Shown piece after piece: positions 1 through 9,776 of a stretch of DNA of 64,000 nucleotides (positions are counted from its first letter, which is position 1; every line of letters begins with the position of its first letter). The stretch is from Halothermothrix orenii H 168. GTDB lineage: Bacteria > Bacillota > Halanaerobiia > Halanaerobiales > Halothermotrichaceae. The DNA lies in assembly GCF_000020485.1 (NCBI RefSeq), contig NC_011899.1:2140501-2204500 (forward strand). The letters run 5' to 3'. The notes beneath the pieces are model-generated. The model had not been told where the DNA came from and ran no database searches. It was given only the letters and a program-made list of their open reading frames with translations. Both the position numbers and the translations under genes were made by a program.

Positions 1-374
1 ATCCCTTCTTTTATCCTTGTCAGGGTACTAAAGTCTTCCCACAACCGGAAGGTATATTTCCTGTTACCTTCAAAATCTCCTGCCCTCTTAAGTTTAATAA
101 ACTGGTTAATATAATAGTCATCCTTCATATTTAACAGTGAATTAACATCCTGGAGGTATTCATCCAGATCCTTCTGCATCCTGGAGACCACACCTTCGGA
201 GTAGGTTGTTATCCTTTCCTGAAGAGCCCCGAGGTATTTATTATAAGAAAAAAAGGCAAATATAAGAAAAGGAACGAGGCCAAATAGGAGAAAAGAAAAG
301 ACCAGCTTTGTTCTGAGGGTCTGTATCTGAAATAACGAAGATAATGTTTGCATGATTTTTTTTAAGGCCTTCAT
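1..374 (-). CDS. Sensor histidine kinase, YesM type (N-terminal part, cut by window edge)
   Basis: Read on the minus strand from the ATG at 374, the frame stays open for 124 codons to the left edge. A basic start is followed by one strongly hydrophobic segment at about residues 24-43 and then a polar region that would lie outside the membrane. This is the usual opening of YesM/LytS-like kinases with an extracytoplasmic Cache-type sensor. The kinase core lies outside the window, so the family call rests on the N-terminus and on context: the gene follows a sugar-binding protein gene by 27 bases, and an AraC-type response regulator gene (6971-8131) stands at the other end of the same gene string. 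A GGGG ribosome-binding stretch precedes the ATG. A chemoreceptor or another Cache sensor protein cannot be excluded. Confidence 0.6.
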   Translation of the reverse strand, partial: MKALKKIMQTLSSLFQIQTLRTKLVFSFLLFGLVPFLIFAFFSYNKYLGALQERITTYSEGVVSRMQKDLDEYLQDVNSLLNMKDDYYINQFIKLKRAGDFEGNRKYTFRLWEDFSTLTRIKEG

Positions 375-401
375 AACATCAACCCCTATCTGCCAGACAA
401 A

Positions 402-1364
402 TTATCTGACACCCCATGGTTTATGAACTTTAAGTAGCCTATCAATATTACTGGTGTTGGCATGCTCAATACCGGTTTTAATAATAACCGGGGGCTTCTG
501 CCCACTCCTCAAGAACCTGACCAGATAACGAAGACTCAACTGCCCCATCCCACTGAAATCCTGACCCACCAGGTACTGGATCATACCCTCCTTCTGTAAA
601 ACAAGGGCTGAATAAAAGATATCTATTCCTATCGCAATTCCCCCCTGTCGGGCCCATTTTTGAAAACGAGGCATGGCATCAGGGGGAACATAAAAGGGCC
701 ACCCGCCGACAAATAAAATAATGTCAATATCAGGATGGGACTTAATATAATTTTCTACCAGTTCATTGGCCAGCTGAAAATCGTCATTGCAGTATAAAAT
801 ATCCTTGATTTCGATATCAATCTCTTCTTCAACTGCTTTAGCAAAACCCTTAACCCGTTTTTTTAAATTTAAGGCCTCTTTACCGCCACTCAGTACCATT
901 ACCTTATATTTTTCAGTTTTTATCCCCTTTCGTTTCAGAACCTGAAGGAGGGCTTTACCCAGTTCGTAGCCTGCCCTCCAATTATCTGTACCAACATAAA
1001 AAAGCCTGTCACTCCCGGGGACATCAGAATCAAAAGTAGCTACAGCAATACCACTTTTTACTGCTTTATTTATTATTTCCTTAAGGGCATTGGAATCATT
1101 GGCACTAATAATGATGCCATCAACCCGTCTCTGTATTAAATTTTTTACTACTTTTATCTGGCCTTCTGTACTGGTGGTAAAGGGGGCTACCCATTCGAGC
1201 CTGACTCCAAGCCTCCGGGCTTCTTTCTGGGCAGCTTCGAGGGTATCCAGGAAAATGGGATTATCCAGGGATTTGGGAACAAAGGCAATGGTAAGGGGTT
1301 TAGGGGGTAGCTTCCCGGCACTAACAGATAGGGAGAGGGATAGAGGACAAACCACCATTAACAC
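402..1364 (-). CDS. Periplasmic sugar-binding protein, ribose/galactose-binding family; 5' end uncertain
   Basis: A type I periplasmic binding fold protein of about 320 residues. It opens its mature part with LTIAFVPKSLDNPIF and carries the two-lobe hallmarks VDGIIISANDSNAL and VATFDSDVPGSDR, as in ribose- and galactose-binding proteins. The GTG at 1364 gives a signal peptide that lacks a basic start. The same frame extends upstream through ARLKWLAKIIIFSV, a proper basic-hydrophobic start, but is closed by a TAG at 1404-1406. Beyond that TAG, a TTG at 1424 sits well spaced behind a GGGAGGGG sequence. The gene may therefore carry a nonsense codon near its start. It lies between the permease genes and the YesM-type kinase. 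Such trios (binding protein, kinase, regulator) are known to sense sugars outside the cell, so a sensing role is as likely as transport. Confidence 0.75.
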   Translation of the reverse strand: MLMVVCPLSLSLSVSAGKLPPKPLTIAFVPKSLDNPIFLDTLEAAQKEARRLGVRLEWVAPFTTSTEGQIKVVKNLIQRRVDGIIISANDSNALKEIINKAVKSGIAVATFDSDVPGSDRLFYVGTDNWRAGYELGKALLQVLKRKGIKTEKYKVMVLSGGKEALNLKKRVKGFAKAVEEEIDIEIKDILYCNDDFQLANELVENYIKSHPDIDIILFVGGWPFYVPPDAMPRFQKWARQGGIAIGIDIFYSALVLQKEGMIQYLVGQDFSGMGQLSLRYLVRFLRSGQKPPVIIKTGIEHANTSNIDRLLKVHKPWGVR

Positions 1365-1539
1365 TGAAAAGATTATTATTTTTGCCAGCCACTTTAACCG
1401 GGCCTATGACCTTTCAGTCAACAATTACATCCCCTCCCGGTTTATTTTTTTCTCCAAAAACCCAGTTTTTTAATAACTAAATAAATCGTACAGGAATATT
1501 AATGTTGATTAAAAACCTTTAACTATAACAAATATTAAA

Positions 1540-1564
1540 ATCCGGGAATAGAAATATCCCCGGA
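1540..1564 (-). terminator. Intercistronic hairpin after the MalG-type permease gene
   Basis: Arms ATCCGGG and CCCGGAT enclose an 11-base loop just downstream of the permease stop codon. On the minus strand an imperfect T-rich stretch follows. It may attenuate rather than end transcription, because the next gene is on the same strand. Confidence 0.45.
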
Positions 1565-1573
1565 TATATTATT

Positions 1574-2431
1574 TTATCCCTTGACACTCCCTGCTGTCAG
1601 TCCCTTAATAATGAACTTCTGGAATAACAGGGCCAGAATTACAGGGGGGAGAATGGCAATAAAACCTGCTGCAGATACCTGTTCCCAGGATGTTGTATAC
1701 TGGCTTCCCAGTTCCTGAATAAATAAAGTCAGGGTAATTGATTGATTACTTTTAGTGAAGATTAAAGCCAGCAGAAACTCATTCCAGGCCAGAAGAAAAG
1801 AGAAGATACCTGTAGCCACAAGGCCCGGGGCCGACAGGGGAAGAATTATTTTAAAGAGAACCCCCCAGCGGTTTAAACCATCTATTAAACCGGCTTCTTC
1901 AAGTTCTTTAGGAATTGACATGAGGTATCCCCTCATAATCCAGATATCAAAACCAAGAATAAAAGAAGTATACAGGATTATCAGGTTAATCCGGGTATCA
2001 TATAGCTGAACAAAGCTACCAACATAATACACTACCAGAACAAAAAAAGGTATGATCAGGGCTACGGTTGGTAACATTCTGGTTGAGAGCATACTCACCA
2101 CCAGAAACTTTTTCCCCTTGAATTCCAGTCTGGCCAGGGCATAGGCCGCCAAAGTACTGGCCGCCAGGCAAATAATGGTAACCGATGTGGCAATGATAAT
2201 ACTATTTCTCAGGGCCGAGAGAAAACTCTCCCCGGTATGGGTTGATAGATTAAAAAAAGTAACATAATTCTTCAGGGTAGGGTTTTCAGGTAGCCACTGC
2301 GAGGTATCAAGTAATTCTTTGTGAGGACTGATACTTGAAATAAATAACCAGACAACCGGGGCCAGGGTCCAGACCACTATTAAAACTACACCGGCGTATA
2401 AAAAGAATCGTTTTACCTTCTTTGACTTCAT
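1574..2431 (-). CDS. ABC sugar transporter permease, MalG/MsmG type
   Basis: Inner-membrane subunit of a carbohydrate ABC importer, 285 residues with about six membrane segments. The cytoplasmic EAA loop that docks the ATPase is visible in the second half (EEAGLIDGLNRWGVLFKIILP, without the last residue if trimmed), and the protein ends LTAGSVKG, a common MalG-type ending. Its ATG follows the stop of the MalF-type gene with no gap, so the two are translated as a pair. No ATPase gene occurs in this operon. Gram-positive systems of this class often share a general MsmK/UgpC-type ATPase encoded elsewhere, and the same is inferred here. The substrate cannot be read from the sequence. Confidence 0.9.
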   Translation of the reverse strand: MKSKKVKRFFLYAGVVLIVVWTLAPVVWLFISSISPHKELLDTSQWLPENPTLKNYVTFFNLSTHTGESFLSALRNSIIIATSVTIICLAASTLAAYALARLEFKGKKFLVVSMLSTRMLPTVALIIPFFVLVVYYVGSFVQLYDTRINLIILYTSFILGFDIWIMRGYLMSIPKELEEAGLIDGLNRWGVLFKIILPLSAPGLVATGIFSFLLAWNEFLLALIFTKSNQSITLTLFIQELGSQYTTSWEQVSAAGFIAILPPVILALLFQKFIIKGLTAGSVKG

Positions 2432-3403
2432 TTATTCATCACCTTCCTCAACATAGAGGAACTTCATGTATACAAAAGCCAGAGCCATAATGATAGTTCC
2501 AATGATAAAGGAAAGGGCTGCAGCCCGGCCAAACTTCAGGAAAACAAACCCGTTTTCATAAGTTAATATAGAAAGAACCTTAACCTGATAGGACATAATG
2601 ATGTAAAGGATGTCAAATACCCGGAAGAGTTCCATGGTTCTTAAAACCAGGATAACCAGGAGAACGGGCTTTAACCGGGGTAATGTAATATATTTAAATT
2701 TCTGCCACCAGTTAGCCCCATCAACATCTGCTGCTTCATAAAAGGAATCAGGAATTGTCTGCATTCCGGCCAGTAATAACAGGGCTACCAATGGAGTCAC
2801 CTTCCAGGTGTCACCAATGATAATCATATGGAGAGCCCGTGAGGCACCACACCATTCAAAGAATTTTGCCATAAGGCTTCCGGCAAATGGTGTGACCTCC
2901 CTGAGCCAGACCACATTTTCTTTAATAATGTTTAAACCCTTTAAAATTCTATTGAGGGCTCCAAAGTCATTGGCATTATAAATCCACTGCCATATCCTGG
3001 CATTAACTACGGTAGGAACAGCCCATGGTATCAAAATTAAAGACCTTACAATATTACGTCCCCAGAACTCCCTGTTGAGGATGGAAGCCATGAAAAAACC
3101 AAGAATCAATTCAATCACTAAAGAGACAACGGTGAAATAGGTTGTTACCCTTAAAGACTCCCAGAAGAGTGGGTTTTTAAAAAAATACAGGTAGTTTTCA
3201 AGCCCTTTAAAAGTATATTTAATTCCACCGGCAATAACCCTGACTTCATTAAGGCTCATATAAAGGGACATAAAAATTGGAAATACAATAACGGCCAGTA
3301 AAATTAGAATACTGGGGGCCAGCAAAATATATGGGTATATACCGTCTTTTTTTTCTGCCAACATAACAGGTTTATTAATTTTTCTGGATAATAACCCTTT
3401 CAA
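2432..3403 (-). CDS. ABC sugar transporter permease, MalF/MsmF type
   Basis: Partner of the neighbouring MalG-type permease, 323 residues. A short cytoplasmic start precedes six predicted membrane segments, and the EAA loop reads [20 protein letters not shown]. The start is a TTG at 3403 with GGAGGGG at good distance. The start overlaps the stop of the chemoreceptor gene in a TTGA arrangement, so permease synthesis is probably coupled to translation of the chemoreceptor. Together with the binding protein at 5615-6862 it forms a CUT1-type oligosaccharide importer lacking its own ATPase. Confidence 0.9.
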   Translation of the reverse strand: MKGLLSRKINKPVMLAEKKDGIYPYILLAPSILILLAVIVFPIFMSLYMSLNEVRVIAGGIKYTFKGLENYLYFFKNPLFWESLRVTTYFTVVSLVIELILGFFMASILNREFWGRNIVRSLILIPWAVPTVVNARIWQWIYNANDFGALNRILKGLNIIKENVVWLREVTPFAGSLMAKFFEWCGASRALHMIIIGDTWKVTPLVALLLLAGMQTIPDSFYEAADVDGANWWQKFKYITLPRLKPVLLVILVLRTMELFRVFDILYIIMSYQVKVLSILTYENGFVFLKFGRAAALSFIIGTIIMALAFVYMKFLYVEEGDE

Positions 3404-5484
3404 ACTATCCCCTCCTTCTCTTCTAGTTTGAATTCCCTGACCAGTTCGTTTAATTTATCGGCCATATTTGATAGTTCTTCAGATAATGAAGTAATCTCTT
3501 CAATGGAGGCTGTCTGTTCCTCACTGGCAGAAGCAACCTCCTGGGCACTGGCTGATGTCTGTTCGGAAATAGAGGCTATTGTCTCTACATTAGCAGCAAT
3601 CTTCTTACTGTCAGTATTAACATCCTTAATAGCCTCATTAGATGATTCAATTCCTTTTATAACATCACCGATAATTTCCCTTATTTCCGTAAATGCCTCC
3701 TTAGCCGATGTTACTACACTTTCCCCCCGTTGAACTTCTTCGGTTCCCTGGGTCATTTTGATACTTGCCCGTTCTGATTCCTGTTTTATCTGTTCAATTA
3801 AATCTCTGATGCGATCAGCTGATTTTACCGATTCTACAGCCAGGTTTCTGATTTCATCAGCCACAACAGAAAAACCCCGGCCGGCTTCACCGGCTCTGGC
3901 AGCCTCAATAGCTGCATTTAGGGCCAGAAGGTTGGTCTGTTCAGCAATACTATTAATGATAACTACAATATCATCTATCTCCTCTGAAATTGAAGTAAAA
4001 CTGCTTATCCCTGTAGCTACTTCCTCAATTGAATCCCTGATTTTATTCATCTGTCCACTTACTTTTTCTATCTCCTGCTGTCCCCGGGCCGTAGCCTTCT
4101 CCATAGTACCGGAGAGTTCTTTTAATTGAGTGTTTGTATTTTCCAGGTTTTCCACAACACCAGTTAAATTCTGCATTTTTTTGTTTATTTCATCTACACT
4201 CTCGGCCTGATTATCAGCCCCGGCAGCAACTTCCTGGATTGATTTTGCCACCTTTTCTGATATAATACCAACATCCCGGGAGTTTTCTTTCAGGTGATTG
4301 GAAGAACTATTAACACTGCTTGCGGCCCCGCTTATTGAGGTAATTATTCCCTGAAGCCGCCTGACCATATCATTAAAAGACCTATTCAAAATTCCCAGCT
4401 CATCACCACGGGTAACATCATTTCCTTTCAAATAGGTACTGTCAGTGATTTCACCTTCCTTCAGACGGTTAAACGAAGCCAGTAAACGTTTCAGCGGTTT
4501 TAATTGCCACCTTACCAGAAGATAGCCACCACCCAGGATAATAATGACACCCACCAGAGCAATACCCAGAATTGTAAATCCTATTTTACGGGCAGGATCT
4601 GTTAAAATAACTCTCGGCACATCTATTACCAGATAAAGCCTGCTACTCCGACCCAGCCTTTCCAGGGACTGGTATAAATCCTCTGTATATCTATAATTAG
4701 AGGAAACATTCTCTTTAATATTATTTATAATCCATTTATCCGTGACCTTTTTTCCAATTAAATCACTGTCAGGGCTATTAAGAATAATTCCGTCTCCATT
4801 TACAAGCTGCATGCTAAAACGGGAATCCAGTTCCATCTGAAATCGATTATAAATATTCATTAAAGAAATACCCATAACATAATGTCCAATGACTTCATCT
4901 TCCTTATTTATCTCTTTTTGAAAAAGAAGAACCGGTTTGTTATTAACTATAAAAACCTGGTCTTCCCTGGCTCCTTTATATTCTACTGTATCAAGCTTTT
5001 TTCCCACAAAATCATTAATTTGTTCTTTATTTTTGAGGCGTGAATCTGCTATTATTATTCCATCCTTATTGGTAATATAAACAAAGCTGGCCCCGTTAAT
5101 AATTTTCTGCTGATTAGCCAGTATTCTACTGGAGTCAACTACCGTAAATCCATATATTTTAATGAAACCTTCAAGGTCGCCATTTTTCAGGTTGTAATTT
5201 ACCATGTCCACAAAATGAAACAGGTCTTCATCTTTAGTAAAACTGGATACCTGTTTTCCCAGGTTTTCCATAAAATTATTTATAGTCTTTTTCTGTGAGG
5301 TTTTAACGGTCTCTATCTGTCCATTAACCTGTCTTAACACCATATTGGCCGTATAGTTATAGGTATAAAAAGAAACAAAGCCCATTACCAGAACAACAAC
5401 AAAGGCCAGTATAGAGCTAATCTTTAAACTTAAGCCAATCTTATTAAAAAAGCTTATTTTTTTAATAAATTTATTAAAGGCCAT
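3400..5484 (-). CDS. Methyl-accepting chemotaxis protein inside the sugar ABC operon
   Basis: Transmembrane chemoreceptor of 694 residues. Membrane segments lie at about 20-42 and 301-324 and enclose a roughly 250-residue extracytoplasmic region of Cache type. A HAMP region follows ([19 protein letters not shown]), then a long signalling coiled coil with the conserved hairpin tip [16 protein letters not shown] and glutamine/glutamate-rich methylation helices. The C-terminus (LEEKEGIV) has no NWETF-like CheR tether. The gene sits between a sugar-binding protein gene and its permeases and overlaps the first permease gene by four bases. This suggests that attraction to the transported sugar is expressed together with uptake. 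A GAGGTG site precedes the ATG. Confidence 0.95.
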   Translation of the reverse strand: MAFNKFIKKISFFNKIGLSLKISSILAFVVVLVMGFVSFYTYNYTANMVLRQVNGQIETVKTSQKKTINNFMENLGKQVSSFTKDEDLFHFVDMVNYNLKNGDLEGFIKIYGFTVVDSSRILANQQKIINGASFVYITNKDGIIIADSRLKNKEQINDFVGKKLDTVEYKGAREDQVFIVNNKPVLLFQKEINKEDEVIGHYVMGISLMNIYNRFQMELDSRFSMQLVNGDGIILNSPDSDLIGKKVTDKWIINNIKENVSSNYRYTEDLYQSLERLGRSSRLYLVIDVPRVILTDPARKIGFTILGIALVGVIIILGGGYLLVRWQLKPLKRLLASFNRLKEGEITDSTYLKGNDVTRGDELGILNRSFNDMVRRLQGIITSISGAASSVNSSSNHLKENSRDVGIISEKVAKSIQEVAAGADNQAESVDEINKKMQNLTGVVENLENTNTQLKELSGTMEKATARGQQEIEKVSGQMNKIRDSIEEVATGISSFTSISEEIDDIVVIINSIAEQTNLLALNAAIEAARAGEAGRGFSVVADEIRNLAVESVKSADRIRDLIEQIKQESERASIKMTQGTEEVQRGESVVTSAKEAFTEIREIIGDVIKGIESSNEAIKDVNTDSKKIAANVETIASISEQTSASAQEVASASEEQTASIEEITSLSEELSNMADKLNELVREFKLEEKEGIV

Positions 5485-5581
5485 GTCACCACACCTCTTA
5501 TTAAATGGCCTGTTTCAAGTGGCCTGTTTTTTAAACTATAAACCGGTAACAAGATTATAAAGATGGAGTTATGAAAATAAA

Positions 5582-5599
5582 GGGAGGGTCGCCCCTCCC
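5582..5599 (-). terminator. Intercistronic GC hairpin (attenuator) between binding protein and chemoreceptor genes
   Basis: Perfect arms GGGAGGG and CCCTCCC around a four-base loop lie directly behind the binding-protein gene. On the minus strand TTTATTTT follows. Such hairpins commonly let a binding protein be made in excess over the downstream genes. Confidence 0.65.
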
Positions 5600-5614
5600 C
5601 TCTTTTTTCAAGTA

Positions 5615-6862
5615 CTATTTCAGGTTTTTAATTTCCTTTACAGCAGCATCAAGGGCTTCTTCAGGTTCATATTTACCTTCCAGGCACTGGTGAATATATC
5701 TCTGTAATATGGAAGATACCTCCTGATAGTTGGGAACACGAGGCCTGTGATGAACACTGGCAATTTCTTTAGCTTTTATCTTGATGGTCGGGAAGTTAGA
5801 CTGGGCATAGGCACTATTTTGGACAGATTTCCAGACAGGCATTTCTACCAGGTAACCACGCTGAACAACAGGACTGGTAATAAAACGGATATATTTCCAG
5901 GCCAGATCCTTATGTTCAGAGTTAGCCATTATAGCTGCTCCCTGGAATCCGGATACTGATGCTGTATTATACTTATACTTACCGAGGACATCTTCAGCCA
6001 CCGGAATCAGTCCCATTTTACCTGAGTCTACTACCTGTGACTGTTCAGGATCTTTCATGGCACCATACTGGAAGGTCCAGTTGGTAGTAAAAGCAGCATC
6101 TCCGGCAATAAAGACATCTTTAGCCATATTTTCATTAAGTGTTAAAGACTGGGGATTAGCAAGTCCTTCATCCAGAAGCATCTTCATAAATTTAAGAGCC
6201 TCAAGTCCCGGTCCCCGGTTAAAAACGGGGTTACCATTTTCATCAAAAGTGTCTCCACCAAAAGCCCCGGTTAACCAGACATACTCACAGACCAGACCTT
6301 CTTTCTGGTTCCAGGAATCAACCAAGGGATACTCCACAATACCCTTTTCCTTCATAACCCTCATCTGTTCAACCATTTCTTCCAGGGTTTTGGGAGGTCC
6401 ATCAAATCCTGCTTTTTTAATCATGTCTTCATTGTAGAAAAATAACTGGAAGTTAGCCAGGTAGGGCATGGCCCAGAGCTTACCATTATAGCGAAATGCA
6501 TCGAGGATAGCTTTAGGTATATCATTTAAAATTCGATCATTAACACGGTCATCAATGGGCTCTACAAATCCATATTCTGCAAATTCAGCTGTCCAGATCA
6601 GATCTTCCAGTACAACATCATAAGTCCCGACAGGTACAGCAGCTGAAGTTACAATTTTATCGTGCATTTCATCATACTTTACAAAAGTAATATTTACCTC
6701 AACCCCGACAATTTCTTCAAAAACATCTGCCATCTGCCTGACTTCTTCAGGCTGATATCCTGCCTGGGCCATATAAAGGACATTTAACTCTTCCGCCAGG
6801 GCAGCACCACTTATTAACATAACCGACAGGACTACTACAGTTACCACAAGGAACCTCTTCAC
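5615..6862 (-). CDS. Extracellular solute-binding protein of a sugar ABC importer (MalE/MsmE type)
   Basis: High-affinity receptor of the importer, about 415 residues and of family 1 (maltose-binding-like) length. The start is taken as GTG at 6862, since GGGGGG lies at the right distance from it; the in-frame ATG at 6877 would overlap that site. The signal peptide (KRF, then VVTVVVLSVMLISG) ends ALA before EE. There is no lipobox cysteine, so the mature protein should be free in a periplasm. This is unusual for single-membrane Firmicutes but expected in a diderm. Motifs such as FFYNEDMIKKAGFDGPP are typical of the family. A hairpin downstream and a promoter upstream suggest strong expression. 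The sugar is not identifiable. Confidence 0.9.
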   Translation of the reverse strand: MKRFLVVTVVVLSVMLISGAALAEELNVLYMAQAGYQPEEVRQMADVFEEIVGVEVNITFVKYDEMHDKIVTSAAVPVGTYDVVLEDLIWTAEFAEYGFVEPIDDRVNDRILNDIPKAILDAFRYNGKLWAMPYLANFQLFFYNEDMIKKAGFDGPPKTLEEMVEQMRVMKEKGIVEYPLVDSWNQKEGLVCEYVWLTGAFGGDTFDENGNPVFNRGPGLEALKFMKMLLDEGLANPQSLTLNENMAKDVFIAGDAAFTTNWTFQYGAMKDPEQSQVVDSGKMGLIPVAEDVLGKYKYNTASVSGFQGAAIMANSEHKDLAWKYIRFITSPVVQRGYLVEMPVWKSVQNSAYAQSNFPTIKIKAKEIASVHHRPRVPNYQEVSSILQRYIHQCLEGKYEPEEALDAAVKEIKNLK

Positions 6863-6895
6863 GTAAATACCCCCCATTTATTGGATTCTATATTA

Positions 6896-6924
6896 ATAAT
6901 ACAAATTTTCTAAATTTTAAACAA
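6896..6924 (-). promoter_or_regulatory. Likely sigma-A promoter for the sugar importer operon
   Basis: On the minus strand TTGTTT is separated by 17 bases from TATTAT, about 35 bases upstream of the binding-protein start codon. It lies between the response regulator gene and the importer and could allow importer expression independent of the regulator gene. Confidence 0.45.
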
Positions 6925-6970
6925 TTGAATATTTTTAAGAATCCTCGGATTATTTTAAGATTTTGGAGGG

Positions 6971-8131
6971 CTATTCAAATAAAATAAAATTTTCCCGGTA
7001 AGTAGTTGGGGATACACCTGTTCTCTTTTTAAACCAGGAACTAAAATAATAGGGGTCATCAAAACCTATTTCATCTGCAATCTCGTATACCTTTTTACCT
7101 GTTGTTTTTAAAAGCTCTCTGGCTTTATTTATCCTGATATCATCAAGATATTCACTGAAATTCTTTCCTGTATATTTACGGAAGAGTTGACTCAGACTGC
7201 TGTTGCTTAAATTAAACTCTTCAGCCAGCTGGTTTAACGTTAGGCCACTTGACAGGTTTTTATTTACCGCCTCCTTAACCTTTAAGACAAGTTCCCTATC
7301 TTCTGATTTTTGCTGAGCTATGTACTGACTAACCTTTACTAAAAATCCTGTTAACCAGGTTTCCATGGTTTCTTTTGAAACCTTTTCTACATCTATTGAT
7401 TTGTTACCAAGCTCCATAAAATCTATAATCTCCTTTAAATCAAAACCCATTTCTTTTATATTTTTCAGAGTTAAAAGAACAACAGTATGGATAATAAACA
7501 GGGCTGACTCCTGATTTATATTTAACTCGTTTATATCTTCAAATAGTTTTTTAATAGCTATAATTAAATCCTCTTCACGTCCATTTTTAAGTTCATTAAA
7601 CATATTCTCATTTTTAATTATTAAAGAATACTCCCTGAAAAATTCATCACGGTCTCTGTTAAAAAACATCTGTAGTTTACTGTCTAACTGGTCATTCTCT
7701 TTCAATATTTTATTTAGTTCCTGTTTAAATCTCTTCAAATCTTCCTTCTCTTTTCTCTTTTTAAGTAACTGTTTCCGGGCCCGGTTTACAACCTCTAATA
7801 ACCTTGAAGAATGAAAGGGCTTGAGAAGATAATCAGTAACCCCCAGCCGAATCGACTTCTGAGCATATTCAAATTCAGCATGACCCGAAATGATAATAGT
7901 AGACATATCGGCCTTATTATCTTTAATTTCCTCAATTAACCTTATCCCTGATATGTCGGGCATTTTAATATCAGTTACCAGGATATCAATCCTGACATTA
8001 TTCAATATTTTAAGGGCTTGTTTGCCATTCCGGGCTGTGTACACTTTATAACCGTTATCCTCCCAGTCAACATGACAGGCAATTTTCTCCAGTAAAGGCT
8101 TTTCATCCTCTACCAGCAGCAGGTTATACAA
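6971..8131 (-). CDS. Two-component response regulator, YesN type (receiver plus AraC DNA-binding domain)
   Basis: A 386-residue regulator. The receiver domain covers residues 1-120, with the phosphorylated aspartate at D54 (LVTDIKMPD) and the conserved lysine in LLKPF. A helical linker follows, then a C-terminal AraC-type double helix-turn-helix (about 285-383, with ADEIGFDDPYYFSSWFKK). The start is a TTG with GGGAGG six bases upstream. It is the first gene of the sugar operon and should act with the YesM-type kinase encoded at the far end (1-374). It probably activates the importer genes in response to an external sugar, which is inferred from location. Confidence 0.93.
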   Translation of the reverse strand: MYNLLLVEDEKPLLEKIACHVDWEDNGYKVYTARNGKQALKILNNVRIDILVTDIKMPDISGIRLIEEIKDNKADMSTIIISGHAEFEYAQKSIRLGVTDYLLKPFHSSRLLEVVNRARKQLLKKRKEKEDLKRFKQELNKILKENDQLDSKLQMFFNRDRDEFFREYSLIIKNENMFNELKNGREEDLIIAIKKLFEDINELNINQESALFIIHTVVLLTLKNIKEMGFDLKEIIDFMELGNKSIDVEKVSKETMETWLTGFLVKVSQYIAQQKSEDRELVLKVKEAVNKNLSSGLTLNQLAEEFNLSNSSLSQLFRKYTGKNFSEYLDDIRINKARELLKTTGKKVYEIADEIGFDDPYYFSSWFKKRTGVSPTTYRENFILFE

Positions 8132-8497
8132 TATTCTTCCCTCCCATGATTAAATTAATAAAACTAATACCCAATTATCATAAAAAACAATCTACCGGAA
8201 TATTTAATCTAAACCTGAATTTTTTATTATTAAATTCCATTATTTTTATCTATATTACATATATTCTACATTTTTTAAGTATAACCTGTTAAAAATTGTA
8301 TTCTTTTGTGTTGTGGATTTACTCCCACCTCCAGAATCTGATTGCCACAATCAGGGAAACCATAAGCCACCCTCCAGGAAATTAATAATTGATATAACCA
8401 TTTAATAATGTTAAAATTAACATAACTTAAAAGTTATATTAAAGGACTTATTTTAAACCTTAAGGCCTGACATTAAGACTATACTGTGGTGATTTTT
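8132..8497. other. Intergenic region between divergent response regulator and FliK-like genes
   Basis: An AT-rich stretch of about 360 bases without a convincing gene. It contains a short perfect hairpin (CTGATTG, 3-base loop, CAATCAG at 8338-8354) and one DnaA-box-like TGTGGATTT at about 8312-8320. No known riboswitch was recognised. It should hold the promoters for both flanking genes. Confidence 0.4.
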
Positions 8498-9580
8498 ATG
8501 AAAGTTTCTAATTTTAACGAACTTTATAACAAATTAATTATCGATTTCTTAAAAAACCTGGAATTATCAGATGTAAAAACCGAAACTACTGGAAAACACG
8601 CCAAATCAAACACAACAACTCCTGACTTTCCGGTAAGGGTTGATAAAATATCTATACCCACTGATATAAAAAATATATTAAAGGGTTTAGACCCCTTACT
8701 CCAGGAAAAGTTAATAAAATACTGGATTAACCATAAACTCCCTCTGGACATCAAACTTTTGACCACATTTATTAAATTAATTAAAAAAACAAGACCCGGA
8801 GCAAATCTCAATACCATGGTTAAAAGCTTTGCTCTGTTAGTTAAAAATAAATTACCCCTGGCTTCGGAGCTCTTCAAAGGGTTAATACTCTCATATAATT
8901 CCAGGGAATCAAATTCTAGCGAATCTTATGTATTTCAAATGGGGGGATTAAGGGATCAACTCCCCCGGAAGTTAACCAGAGAGTTCCTTTTTTATCATCA
9001 TGATTCCCCGACCCGGATAGAAGCTAAATTAAGTAATTATACAGAAAAACTTAACGAACTATTACAAACCCTTGAAAATTTAAAGGAAAATAACAGTCAA
9101 TATAAAAAGCTGTTTAACCAGATTACTGGAAATAAGTTAATTAACCTGACCTCAAATGAAAACCTCCTGTTATCCCTTGAATTACCACTGACCTTTCCAG
9201 ATCAAAACCGGCCTTTGCCCCTGTACTGTCAGATCTGGAACCAGCCCCGGTCAAAAAAAGGAGGTAACCAAAATGGAAAAAATAAATCATACCAGATTGT
9301 TTTCTTAATTGAACTACCCCGTAAAGGACTGATTAAAGCCCAGATTATATATAAATCTGGCCACATAAAAAGCTCATTCCAGACCGGTTCTAACCGCACC
9401 GCCGAACTCATCAAACAAAATCTACCACAGCTTATTACCAGGTTAGAAGAAAATGGTTTTTCAATAGACCCACCCGTAGTAGAAACCATTAAAGAACACA
9501 GATTTGATTCCGGGTATAAAAAGTCCGGAACCAAATCGATAACTGAAAACTTCAGGGGTCATTTTGACTTAAGAATCTAA
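8498..9580 (+). CDS. Flagellar hook-length control-like protein (FliK/YlqG type)
   Basis: About 360 residues. The N-terminal two thirds are lysine- and leucine-rich helical sequence. The C-terminal part (about residues 225-335) is a compact beta-rich region with LLLSLELPLTF, YQIVFLIELPRKGLIKAQIIY and a closing helix, resembling the FliK C-terminal domain that talks to FlhB. The ATG at 8498 is preferred because the GGTGAT just upstream matches the ribosome-binding site of the next gene; a GTG at 8486 lies inside this site. In Bacillus, ylqG precedes ylqH, and here the next gene is the YlqH-like FhlB homolog, which supports the call. The function is inferred from family and context. Confidence 0.65.
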   Translation: MKVSNFNELYNKLIIDFLKNLELSDVKTETTGKHAKSNTTTPDFPVRVDKISIPTDIKNILKGLDPLLQEKLIKYWINHKLPLDIKLLTTFIKLIKKTRPGANLNTMVKSFALLVKNKLPLASELFKGLILSYNSRESNSSESYVFQMGGLRDQLPRKLTREFLFYHHDSPTRIEAKLSNYTEKLNELLQTLENLKENNSQYKKLFNQITGNKLINLTSNENLLLSLELPLTFPDQNRPLPLYCQIWNQPRSKKGGNQNGKNKSYQIVFLIELPRKGLIKAQIIYKSGHIKSSFQTGSNRTAELIKQNLPQLITRLEENGFSIDPPVVETIKEHRFDSGYKKSGTKSITENFRGHFDLRI

Positions 9581-9776
9581 ATACATAACTTTGTTATACT
9601 CCAACCAATTCTGTTGTAAGTACTTCTTTTATTATAGGTACTTCCCTATAATCAATTATGTAATAAGAGTCAATTAATCAAATTTTATAATAACAATTTA
9701 TGAGCCCGGTTTTACAGCCAGAAGTATGGAAAACCCCGGATGATGAAAGATCCCTAATTGCAAAGGTGATTTTTAT

